DNA of 56,574 nucleotides, taken from NCBI GenBank assembly GCA_905205975.1, contig CAJLFQ010000005.1, positions 1 through 56,574 of the forward strand, written 5' to 3'. The position numbers were made by a program, and so were the translations under genes. This stretch comes from an uncultured Eubacteriales bacterium (GTDB lineage: Bacteria > Bacillota > Clostridia > Oscillospirales > QAMX01). Shown in pieces: positions 1-7,370 of this stretch. A model generated the notes under the pieces. The model ran no database searches. It worked only from the letters and a program-made list of their open reading frames with translations, and was not told where the DNA came from. Every line of letters begins with the position of its first letter. Position 1 is the stretch's first letter.

Positions 1-598
1 CTTCGATGATGAAATTCCGGCTGCAAAGGGTATCCTGTGGTTCCTGCGGCCGATTTTCCAGTTCAGGATTCAGATAGCGGACGCAATCCAGCACCAGCAT
101 GGTAATCAGGGCATGGGTTTTTGCATTTTCCAAGATGTCATGGCGTTCTGTTTCGCGCAGCAGGTCTTCAAAAATCATGCGCATCGCTGTGCTGTGCCGA
201 AAAATCAGGATATCCGGCTTATCGAGGAAGATGTTGTGAAACGGCGTATAGACGTCTTCTTCGCCGGGAAGACGCTCATAGGTGAACCGGATCGGCACTT
301 GTCTGCACGCGGGTGTGCCGTCCGGTTTCGGCAGCGACGAGAGGCGGAGATGCTGAAGCGACGGCGGAAAAACGTATAAATCGTTTTTTTGCATCAAAAA
401 ACGGCCGGTATCACAGATGACATCCGCAGTACCGTCGTAAACGAAAAACATCTCATAAAAAAAGTGGCCATGCATACTGGCGCTCGCATCAAATTCAGCC
501 AGATATCGCGCATCATAGATGGTCAGGCGAAGGTTGCCGATTTCGACTTCTGTATTGTAGCGGGACAGCGGCTTCATCGGCTCTGTTCTTCTGGACAT
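1..598 (-). CDS. AraC-family transcriptional regulator, N-terminal part (runs off the window)
   Basis: The visible 199 codons form the N-terminal cupin-like ligand-binding half of an AraC/XylS-type regulator. The protein starts MSRRTEPMKPLSRYNTEVEI and contains the typical stretch HGHFFYEMFFVYDGTADVI, in which a His-rich strand is followed by the 'Y-x-G' cupin turn. The C-terminal helix-turn-helix half would lie beyond base 1, so the DNA-binding domain is not seen. The start is ATG at 598 because GGAGGTG sits 8 bases upstream. It is transcribed away from the metallophosphoesterase gene at 685, and regulators in this arrangement often control the divergent neighbour; that is inference. The family call is good, the ligand unknown. 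Confidence 0.8.
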   Translation of the reverse strand, partial: MSRRTEPMKPLSRYNTEVEIGNLRLTIYDARYLAEFDASASMHGHFFYEMFFVYDGTADVICDTGRFLMQKNDLYVFPPSLQHLRLSSLPKPDGTPACRQVPIRFTYERLPGEEDVYTPFHNIFLDKPDILIFRHSTAMRMIFEDLLRETERHDILENAKTHALITMLVLDCVRYLNPELENRPQEPQDTLCSRNFIIE

Positions 599-625
599 GC
601 TGACACCTCCAGTTGGATCACATTT

Positions 626-654
626 ATTGTATCACATTTGATTCAGGCTGGCAA
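626..654 (-). promoter_or_regulatory. Promoter of the AraC-type regulator
   Basis: On the minus strand TTGCCA is followed by a 17-base spacer and TACAAT, with the start codon about 28 bases beyond. Two copies of ATCACATTT lie in the same interval and could be operator half-sites. Confidence 0.6.
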
Positions 655-684
655 GATCTGAATCGTAAAGTTTGGAGTGATTTT

Positions 685-1914
685 ATGGCGTTTCAACCCG
701 TTCTGCGCTTTGCTGCGCTCAGCGACATTCATCTCAAAGATACCCCAACCGTGGAGCGAACCCGGCTTGCACAGGCAATCGACACCGCAGTCGCTTTGTG
801 CGCAGGAGACGCTGCTTTTCACCCGGTGCTGGATGCCTTCTGTGTGGTCGGCGACTTTGCCAACCGCGGCACGGAAACCCAATTTCAGGCCATGAAGGAC
901 ATTTTGGACGCGCATCTTCCTGCTGAAACCAAGCTGATTCTCACATGTGCCGGACACGATTACCGCTTCAGCATCGAAGGCATTCAACCCGTTCGCACAC
1001 GCGTCGCAGAGATCTTTGGAATCCCGCACAACATCCATACCGTGATCAACGGCTATCACTTCATTGCCATGTCAACCGGCCGCAGCAATACGGCGCGGTT
1101 CGACGGGTTTGACGAAGAAAAGCGCGCCTTCTATCGTCACGCCATTGCAGAAGCCGAAGCCGATCATCCAACCCGCCCGATCTTTGCTTTCCAGCATCCG
1201 CATCCGGAAAAAACCTGCTATGGTTCGGAAAAATGGGGTACGGAGGATTTGCTGGACATCCAGAAAGAGCATCCCAGACTGGTGATTTTTTCTGGACATT
1301 CGCACGCCCCGATCAACAATCCCCGCTCCATTGATCAGCAGGATTTCACCTCTATCGGAACCGGTTCGCTGTCATATTTTGAATTGGACGAATTTGACAA
1401 AGTGTATGGCACCGTTCCGCCCGGCGCACATCTTGCCGCGCAGTTCCACTTGGTGGAAGCCGATGCCGCGGGATGCGTCCGGATTACGCCGTATGACCTG
1501 ATCACCAACCGGCCGTTCTGTGAACCGATTCTGCTTGGCCCGGTTTGGGATCGCGAACATTTTGTCTGTACGCCGAACCGTCCGGGGGCCGAAGCCGTCC
1601 CGTATTTTCAGGCAACGGATCGTCTCACCGTTGTTTCAGCCGGATCCTCCGCTGTTACCTTCCATTTTCCGCAGGCGCAGACGGATGCGTTCCGCGTGAA
1701 TGCCTACTATGCCTCGATCCGAACGGCAGACGGCACCGAAGTCAAGCGCGAGAGCGTCTGGAGCGGGTACTATTTCAACGATATGCCGCCCATGATGCAC
1801 TGGCGGATTGAAGGGCTTCAGCCGGGAACGACGTATACCTTAACGGTTGAAGCGGAAAGCTTCTGGCATCGGCATTCTGCCCCGTTGGAAACCACTTTTA
1901 CAACGGCGCTTTGA
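685..1914 (+). CDS. Calcineurin-like metallophosphoesterase with C-terminal FN3-like domain
   Basis: This 409-residue protein carries the binuclear metal-site motifs of the calcineurin-like phosphoesterase superfamily in order: SDIH near the N-terminus, VGDFANRG (the GD-x-x-N type motif), CAGHD, FQHPHP and GHSHAP. The last 80-90 residues form a beta-rich module ending GLQPGTTYTLTVEA, typical of fibronectin type III folds. The ATG at 685 is preferred because TTTGGAGTGA lies just upstream; an in-frame ATG at 613 has no ribosome site and would add unrelated residues. No signal peptide is visible, so a cytoplasmic enzyme is likely. The substrate is unknown. It stands alone between a divergent regulator and a shared terminator. 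Confidence 0.85.
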   Translation: MAFQPVLRFAALSDIHLKDTPTVERTRLAQAIDTAVALCAGDAAFHPVLDAFCVVGDFANRGTETQFQAMKDILDAHLPAETKLILTCAGHDYRFSIEGIQPVRTRVAEIFGIPHNIHTVINGYHFIAMSTGRSNTARFDGFDEEKRAFYRHAIAEAEADHPTRPIFAFQHPHPEKTCYGSEKWGTEDLLDIQKEHPRLVIFSGHSHAPINNPRSIDQQDFTSIGTGSLSYFELDEFDKVYGTVPPGAHLAAQFHLVEADAAGCVRITPYDLITNRPFCEPILLGPVWDREHFVCTPNRPGAEAVPYFQATDRLTVVSAGSSAVTFHFPQAQTDAFRVNAYYASIRTADGTEVKRESVWSGYYFNDMPPMMHWRIEGLQPGTTYTLTVEAESFWHRHSAPLETTFTTAL

Positions 1915-1950
1915 TTCCTCTCTTACACAATCACACAATTACACGCAAAA

Positions 1951-1985
1951 AACAGCAGCCTGCCTTTCACCGGCAGGCTGCTGTT
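1951..1985. terminator. Bidirectional terminator between the phosphoesterase and alr
   Basis: A perfect 14-bp stem (AACAGCAGCCTGCC and its complement) with a 7-base loop is flanked by A and T runs on the two sides. It sits between convergent genes and can serve both. Confidence 0.85.
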
Positions 1986-2002
1986 TTCATACGTCAAGCA
2001 GT

Positions 2003-3196
2003 TCATGCCGTCGTCAACCGAACTGCTGTCACTTCTTTTCCATCCTTGAGGTAAACGCGCGTCACTCGCCGTCCGATGCAGCAGACGAGTTCATATCCAA
2101 TGGTTCCTGCAAGTGCAGCGACGGATTCCGCCGGGATCCAGTCATCCCCTGTTTTGCCAAACAAGAGAACCTCGCTTCCCTCTGCTGCGCTGCTGCCGCT
2201 GACGTCGATCATCGTCATGTCCATGCAGACTTTGCCGACGATTTTCGCGCGTGTTCCCTGAACGCCGACCATGCCGGTACCGGAAAGCAGACGTGGATAT
2301 CCATCTGCGTAGCCAACCGGAATCACGGCAATGTCTGCGTCATGTGTGAGCATATGTGCGCCATAGCTGACGGTATCGCCGCAGCGGAAACGGCGCTTCT
2401 GGACAATCGTGGATTTCAGCGTCATCACCGGTTCCACTGCGCAGGCCTTTGCCAGCGCACTGGCTGGATCATTATCCGGGCTGAGCCCATATAGGGTGAC
2501 GCCTGCTCGAACCATATCGCAGGCATATTCTCTGTGCAGAATCGTCGCCGCACTGTTGGAGCAGTGACAAAGACCATGTTCGATGCCGAGCTCATTCAAA
2601 CGGCGGCGCAGGCGGTCAAACCGGGTAAATTGAACGGCTGAGAAGGAATCCCCCGGTTCGTCAGCGGTCGCAAAGTGCGTAAACATACCGGCAATCCGCA
2701 GATTCGGCAGTTCGCTGATCCGGCGGATTTCCTCTGCCGCACGGCAGACATCCGCATCGTCTGTCACGCGCAGTCCGAGACGCCCCATCCCCGTATCCGC
2801 TTTGATGTGGACGGAGACAATCCCGTTCAGGCGGACCGCCTCATCCGAAAGCCGCTTTGCCCCTTCATACGACGAGACTGACGTTTCAATCCGTTCGCGA
2901 ATCAAAACGTCTGTCCATGCAGCCGGTACCCAGCCCAGCACCAAAATGGGGGCATGCACACCGTTTCTCCGCAGAACAACCGCTTCTTCGATATTGGAAA
3001 CGGCAAATGCATCGCTGCCAAGCGCTTCCAGCTCCGGTGCGACAACGGCCGCACCATGTCCATAGGCGTCTGCTTTGACGACCGACATGATTTTTACGCC
3101 CTCTGGCGTATGGGCACGAATCGCCTCGAAATTGTGTTTCAGACGATCCAGGCTGATTTCCGCCCACGTTCTCTTCAAATAACTATGTTCTGGCAT
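2003..3196 (-). CDS. alr: Alanine racemase
   Basis: The 397-residue protein is a full-length fold-III PLP racemase that makes D-alanine for peptidoglycan. The PLP lysine is K41 in VVKADAYGHG, and the opposing catalytic tyrosine is Y278 in GDTVSYGAHM; the substrate and PLP-site segment AVIPVGYADGYPR follows. It is the last gene of a leftward operon beginning at 5653, 13 bases after the GerS-like lipoprotein gene. In Clostridioides difficile a racemase gene also follows gerS, which suggests a link to spore formation or germination; that link is inference here. The enzyme assignment itself is secure. Confidence 0.97.
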   Translation of the reverse strand: MPEHSYLKRTWAEISLDRLKHNFEAIRAHTPEGVKIMSVVKADAYGHGAAVVAPELEALGSDAFAVSNIEEAVVLRRNGVHAPILVLGWVPAAWTDVLIRERIETSVSSYEGAKRLSDEAVRLNGIVSVHIKADTGMGRLGLRVTDDADVCRAAEEIRRISELPNLRIAGMFTHFATADEPGDSFSAVQFTRFDRLRRRLNELGIEHGLCHCSNSAATILHREYACDMVRAGVTLYGLSPDNDPASALAKACAVEPVMTLKSTIVQKRRFRCGDTVSYGAHMLTHDADIAVIPVGYADGYPRLLSGTGMVGVQGTRAKIVGKVCMDMTMIDVSGSSAAEGSEVLLFGKTGDDWIPAESVAALAGTIGYELVCCIGRRVTRVYLKDGKEVTAVRLTTA

Positions 3197-3209
3197 ATGT
3201 CAAGTTCCT

Positions 3210-3815
3210 TTATTCTTCTGTTTCTGTAAATTGCGTATCGCTGAAGGATACCGTCAGTACGGCGGTTCCGTTTTGGAAACAAACGGCACGAACCGGTTCC
3301 AGCGTGTCTGTCCGGAAATACGTCCGGTGGGTCAGTTCTTCCCCGGTTTGCGATGAAACCGCCGTAAATACAACCGCAACCTGTCCGTCTGTTTTTTCCG
3401 CAACAACCGATTCGGCAAATCCGGTTTGCCAAGTGGAAATCAGATCACAGAGCACATGAACCGGTGAAAGCGTTGTTCCAACCAGGGGTTTCGGGGTAAA
3501 AACAACGCCTTCGTATGTGACCTCCATCTTTTTTTCCGCTGACGTTCCGGTGCTGACGCGAATGTGAAGACCGGAAAGCGTCAGCGGTTCCTGCACAGTC
3601 AGGCTGTGGCCCTCTCCCGGCTGATATGCATAGTCTAAGCGATAATCTGCGACGGTGTCGCCTTGATTCAGCCGCATGGCAACAGCGGATGAAAAGGCAG
3701 ACGCCTCTGTATAGCGGGTTTGGATCGCTTCATTCCAGTGTGCATCCCGCATACTGCTGCATGCGGAAAGCATCATCATCAGTGCGCAAATCAGGCCGCA
3801 AAGCCGACCGCGCAT
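3210..3815 (-). CDS. Lipoprotein, LolA-like, possible GerS homologue
   Basis: The protein has a lipoprotein signal ending in the lipobox LSAC, so it is probably anchored outside the membrane. The remaining 180 residues are beta-strand rich (YRLDYAYQPGEGHSLTVQEP, TVSFSDTQF), as in LolA/LolB-like folds. GerS of Clostridioides difficile is a LolA-fold lipoprotein that partners the amidase CwlD in making the spore cortex lactam, and its gene lies beside an alr gene, as here. That shared context, rather than clear residue identity, is the basis for the GerS suggestion. ATG at 3815 follows GGAGGGG. If not GerS-like, it remains an uncharacterised lipoprotein. Confidence 0.65.
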   Translation of the reverse strand: MRGRLCGLICALMMMLSACSSMRDAHWNEAIQTRYTEASAFSSAVAMRLNQGDTVADYRLDYAYQPGEGHSLTVQEPLTLSGLHIRVSTGTSAEKKMEVTYEGVVFTPKPLVGTTLSPVHVLCDLISTWQTGFAESVVAEKTDGQVAVVFTAVSSQTGEELTHRTYFRTDTLEPVRAVCFQNGTAVLTVSFSDTQFTETEE

Positions 3816-3839
3816 ACATACCCCTCCAATTATTGATTG

Positions 3840-4721
3840 TCAGACCCCCCGGCACTGATAAAACGCCTGTGGAATCAGCTGAAGCATATCTGTCGGCGTC
3901 ATGCCGGTTTCGCCCAGCTTTTTTCGGGCCAAGTCTCCTGCTAGACCATGCAGATAAACGGCCGCTGCGGAAGCCTCAAACGGGTTCAGCCCCTGTGCCA
4001 GCAGTGCGGTAATCATACCAGCCAGCACATCTCCGCTGCCGCCGCGCGCCATGCCTGCGTTGCCTGTGGAATTGAGACAGACGCGTCCATCCGGCGCCGC
4101 AGTAACCGTTTGGTGCCCCTTCATAACCAGCGTCACATTCAGCGCGGCGGCCAATCGCACGGCTGCTTCCGGGCGGGACTCCCCCGGATGAACCGGCGGC
4201 TCACCGAGCAGCCGTGTCAGTTCGCCGTCATGCGGCGTCAGAACCAAGTCCGCTTTTGCCGCCCGCATAGCATCTTTATGCGAACACATGGCATTTATGC
4301 CATCTGCATCGAGGACAACCGGTTGATTTGCTTCCGTCACCAGTGTCAAAACGACCTGTTCAACGTCCGTGCTGCGGCCAAGCCCGCAGCCTGCGAGCAC
4401 TGCGGTTGCCGCAGACATACGTTTACGAATGGCAGGAATCGCCTGCTCAGAAACCGTCCCTTCCGGGGTCGCAGGCAAGGGAAAAACCATTGCCTCATTC
4501 AATTTGACCGCAGCAATTTCATAGATGGGCGACGGAACGGTCAGATCGACCAATCCGGCTCCGCTGCAAACCGCGCTCTGCGCTGCGAAATAGGCGGCGC
4601 CTGTATATCCAACGGCACCGCAAACAAGCAATGCACGGCCGTAATGCCCCTTATGGGTATTCTGACTGCGAGGCGGAAGCAGGCGGCGGATCATAGCCTC
4701 ATCCGCAAGTTGGATCTGCAT
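3840..4721 (-). CDS. nnrD: ADP/ATP-dependent NAD(P)H-hydrate dehydratase
   Basis: This 293-residue ribokinase-fold enzyme repairs hydrated NAD(P)H. It corresponds to the C-terminal half of the two-domain YjeF proteins and lacks the epimerase half. Diagnostic segments are KGHYGRALLVCGA near the start, LVLTPHDGEL, VMKGHQTV and NAGMARGGSGDVLAGM, the last being the nucleotide and catalytic-aspartate loop. I place the start at ATG 4721, behind AGGGGGAG; the frame is open further upstream but those codons lie inside acpS. The first 23 bases overlap the end of acpS, so the two are translationally coupled. Confidence 0.92.
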   Translation of the reverse strand: MQIQLADEAMIRRLLPPRSQNTHKGHYGRALLVCGAVGYTGAAYFAAQSAVCSGAGLVDLTVPSPIYEIAAVKLNEAMVFPLPATPEGTVSEQAIPAIRKRMSAATAVLAGCGLGRSTDVEQVVLTLVTEANQPVVLDADGINAMCSHKDAMRAAKADLVLTPHDGELTRLLGEPPVHPGESRPEAAVRLAAALNVTLVMKGHQTVTAAPDGRVCLNSTGNAGMARGGSGDVLAGMITALLAQGLNPFEASAAAVYLHGLAGDLARKKLGETGMTPTDMLQLIPQAFYQCRGV

Positions 4722-5133
4722 ATCCGTCTCCCCCTGTCGAGCCGCTGCTTTCACTGGTTGTTTCATCTGATTCGCAGTATGCCAGCACCGTCGCCGTTGC
4801 GTAATTTGCGCTGTGAGAAAGGGAAACAGAGAGGCGCAGCGATGCGTACTGTTCTGCCAATTTCCCATGCAGCTTCAAAAACGGCATCCCAGCCTCATCG
4901 TGCAGCACTTCCAATTCGCCGAGCATTTTGATGGTAATCCCTGTTCCGACAGCTTTTCCAAACGCCTCTTTTGCGCAGTATGCCGCCGCCGCGCTTTCGG
5001 CAGCGCCGGCGCCGCGGGTTTCAAAATAGGCTCGTTCCGCGTTGGAAAAACACCGCTTCATCATGCGATGGTTTTTTAGAATCGGTTCAAAGCGCGCAAT
5101 TTCTTCGATATCGGTTCCGACCGATAAAAACAC
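4699..5133 (-). CDS. acpS: Holo-[acyl-carrier-protein] synthase
   Basis: The 144-residue protein transfers 4'-phosphopantetheine from CoA to acyl carrier protein. It shows the AcpS signatures SVGTDIEEIARF (metal-binding Asp), FSNAERAYF and YCAKEAFGKAVGTGI (metal-binding Glu). The start is GTG at 5133, with GAGAGGG just upstream; the open frame continues upstream but without family-like sequence. The C-terminal 20 or so residues (Ser/Gly/Thr-rich) are longer than usual and result from overlap with nnrD. It is the second gene of the operon. Confidence 0.92.
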   Translation of the reverse strand: MFLSVGTDIEEIARFEPILKNHRMMKRCFSNAERAYFETRGAGAAESAAAAYCAKEAFGKAVGTGITIKMLGELEVLHDEAGMPFLKLHGKLAEQYASLRLSVSLSHSANYATATVLAYCESDETTSESSGSTGGDGYADPTCG

Positions 5134-5149
5134 GGCGCACACGCCCTCT

Positions 5150-5653
5150 CTATTCTTTGATGGTTCTCGGGATGATGTGCCGCATCCCTTCCCGCATTTT
5201 TTTGCCGGGCTCAAAAATCAGCAGCGTCTTCTTTTCGCCGTCACGAAAGACGGCAAACCAGCGTTTATCCGATTTGACGCTGCTGGATGCATCAATCCGG
5301 TTGGTGATGGACGGGTTTTCATATTCGGATTTGTATTCCGCTTTCATCGGCGCCAGAATTTCAAAGGTGCGGATGTCCACGCTGAGCAGATGTTTCCGGC
5401 GTTCACGGGCGATGATTTTGTCGACATCCAGCTCGTCATTGGTGAGGATATATTCATACTCGATTTCAAACTGTTTGTTCAGGAAATAATAGCCGACACC
5501 GACAGCCAGGATGACCAGAATGCACATGACGCCTGCGTACATGATGGAGGCCGTCATAGCGGCGATGGAAACGACGGCAATCACGCCTTTCAGCACCGCT
5601 TCTCGCGTGTCCGGGAGTTTTTTGACCATTTTTTCGTTGAAAATTTCGTCCAT
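5150..5653 (-). CDS. Membrane protein of unknown function (DUF6106-like?)
   Basis: I do not recognise this 167-residue protein with certainty. It begins MDEIFNEKMVKKLPDTREAV, has two closely spaced hydrophobic helices around residues 24-57, and then a basic, beta-rich cytoplasmic domain with ILTNDELDVDKIIARERRK and a terminal LLIFEPGKKMREG. The layout resembles small clostridial proteins of the DUF6106 type, but this is from memory. The ATG at 5653 follows AGGTGG and is the first gene after a strong promoter. It leads the operon with acpS 16 bases downstream, which hints at a membrane or envelope role without proving one. Confidence 0.6.
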   Translation of the reverse strand: MDEIFNEKMVKKLPDTREAVLKGVIAVVSIAAMTASIMYAGVMCILVILAVGVGYYFLNKQFEIEYEYILTNDELDVDKIIARERRKHLLSVDIRTFEILAPMKAEYKSEYENPSITNRIDASSSVKSDKRWFAVFRDGEKKTLLIFEPGKKMREGMRHIIPRTIKE

Positions 5654-5708
5654 TGTCTTCCACCTTTTTGCGGAGATGCGTTTCCGCTTTTCTGATTTGA
5701 TTTTCTTT

Positions 5709-5737
5709 ATTATACCACACCGGGCGCTGCATTTCAA
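5709..5737 (-). promoter_or_regulatory. Promoter of the acpS-nnrD-lipoprotein-alr operon
   Basis: TTGAAA, a 17-base spacer and TATAAT, a near-perfect vegetative sigma-A promoter about 55 bases before the first start codon. Confidence 0.85.
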
Positions 5738-5832
5738 TTTGCTCCTGTAAACTTTTCTCCGAAGAACCGCCTTACGGTCTGCTGGCAGAAATCCGCTCGT
5801 TTTTGCGGCCATTTTTGTCAATCTTCCCTCTG

Positions 5833-5859
5833 TTGCTTTGCTGAAAAAACGTGTATAAT
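5833..5859 (+). promoter_or_regulatory. Likely promoter of the MATE transporter
   Basis: TATAAT at 5854 directly preceded by TG, with a weak TTGCTT 15 bases upstream. It faces away from the operon promoter at 5709-5737. Confidence 0.55.
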
Positions 5860-5902
5860 AAATGTTTTGAACTGACAAAAAACGATGGTGGAGGTTTTTT
5901 CT

Positions 5903-7273
5903 TTGCGTGCTTTTGAGAACGATCTGACGCAGGGCAGCGTCACAAAACAGCTGATTCGCTTTTCCATGCCCTTTCTGTTATCCAACATCATTCAGGCGCT
6001 GTACAGTGTCGCCGATATGCTGATCGTTGGGTGGTTTTTTGGAGAAAACGGCATTTCCGGTGTTTCCATCGGCAGCCAGGTCACCATGCTGGTCACGAAC
6101 CTCGTTGTCGGTTTCACAGTCGGCGGAACCGTTTTGATTGCGCAATACTTTGGCGCCCACAGAATGGACGATGTTCGTGAATCCATCGGCACGCTTTTCA
6201 CGCTGCTGATCGGTGCTGCGGTTCTGATGACCGGCCTGTTCTATGCGCTTGCACACCCGATTCTCCGGCTGCTCCGCACGCCTGCCGAATCGTATGCCGA
6301 GACGTATTCGTATTTGGTCATTTGTCTTTTGGGGACGATTTTCATTTTCGGCTACAACGCGGTTTCTTCCATTCTGCGTGGACTCGGCGATTCTAAGCGT
6401 CCGCTTTACTTTGTCGGAATTGCCTGTTTTGCAAACATCGGGCTTGACTTTCTCTTTGTGGCCGGGCTGAAGCTTTCCGCCGCCGGTGCGGCCTACGCCA
6501 CGGTCATTTCGCAGGCCTTGAGTTTGATCCTGTCCGTCATCTATCTATGCCGGAATGATTTTGTCTTTGATTTCAAGTTCAAAAGCTTTTTGCCGAAGCT
6601 GGACAAGGTGAAGCGCATCTTCGCTTTGGGGCTGCCCTCTTCCATTCAGAACACCATCAGCTCCATTTCCTTCCTGCTCATGACGGCTCTGGCAAACGAC
6701 TATGGCGGCGTAAACGCCAGCGCAGCGGTCGGCATTGTCGGGAAATTCAACGGGTTTGCCATTCTGCCGGCTGTCGCCATGAGCTCCTCGGTTTCTTCCA
6801 TGGCCGGGCAGAACATCGGCGCAGGGCTTTATGACCGTGCCAAACAGACCATGTGGGTCGCCATCCGGATTTCCCTTGCCATCAGCACAGTCATTTTCAC
6901 GCTGGTTCAGATTTTTCCGGACGCCATTCTCCGCATCTTTTCCGATAAAGAAGCGGTAATTGCCGACGGCGTGCAGTATCTGCGTGCTTTTTCCTTTGAC
7001 TACTTGCTGGTTGCGTTTTTCTTCTGCTTCAACGGCCTGATCATCGGTGCCGGTCACACCACCTTTTCGCTGATCAATGGCGTCATCTGCGCCGTTGCTC
7101 TCCGGATGCCGGTTGCGTACATCTGCGGCTACGTTTTTGACTTCGGTCTTGCCGGCATTGGCGCCGCCTCCCCGAGTGCGACTTTGGGCGCCATTCTGCT
7201 GTGCGGGTGGTACATTTTCACCAACCGTTGGCAGAAAGGCGGCCTGCGCGTGCATGACGAGAGCGCACTGTAG
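5903..7273 (+). CDS. MATE family multidrug/sodium antiporter
   Basis: The protein has about 12 hydrophobic helices and begins with the MATE N-terminal pattern LTQGSVTKQLIRFSMPFLLS followed by LYSVADMLIVGWFFGENG. The second half repeats the fold with GLPSSIQNTISSISF. MATE proteins export organic cations and drugs in exchange for Na+ or H+. The start is debatable: an ATG at 5885 is in frame, but GGTGGAGG at 5887-5894 lies inside those first codons and is correctly spaced for TTG at 5903, so I choose the TTG. It is a single-gene unit ending at a strong terminator. Confidence 0.9.
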   Translation: MRAFENDLTQGSVTKQLIRFSMPFLLSNIIQALYSVADMLIVGWFFGENGISGVSIGSQVTMLVTNLVVGFTVGGTVLIAQYFGAHRMDDVRESIGTLFTLLIGAAVLMTGLFYALAHPILRLLRTPAESYAETYSYLVICLLGTIFIFGYNAVSSILRGLGDSKRPLYFVGIACFANIGLDFLFVAGLKLSAAGAAYATVISQALSLILSVIYLCRNDFVFDFKFKSFLPKLDKVKRIFALGLPSSIQNTISSISFLLMTALANDYGGVNASAAVGIVGKFNGFAILPAVAMSSSVSSMAGQNIGAGLYDRAKQTMWVAIRISLAISTVIFTLVQIFPDAILRIFSDKEAVIADGVQYLRAFSFDYLLVAFFFCFNGLIIGAGHTTFSLINGVICAVALRMPVAYICGYVFDFGLAGIGAASPSATLGAILLCGWYIFTNRWQKGGLRVHDESAL

Positions 7274-7310
7274 CGCAATCCATTGATGCGCTGAAAACAA
7301 GCTTACATAG

Positions 7311-7344
7311 AAACCCCCGCCGGGCAAATGCCCGGCGGGGGTTT
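7311..7344. terminator. Bidirectional terminator between the MATE gene and the EF-G-like gene
   Basis: A perfect 15-bp stem (AAACCCCCGCCGGGC) with a 4-base loop and T-rich flanks, placed between convergent genes. Confidence 0.9.
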
Positions 7345-7370
7345 GATTGTAGGATTCGTCGGCGGGAAAT

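Noticed and set aside
113..661. Two plus-strand reading frames of about 90 codons
   Set aside because: They lie antisense to the AraC-type regulator, have no ribosome site, and read like reverse translations of it.
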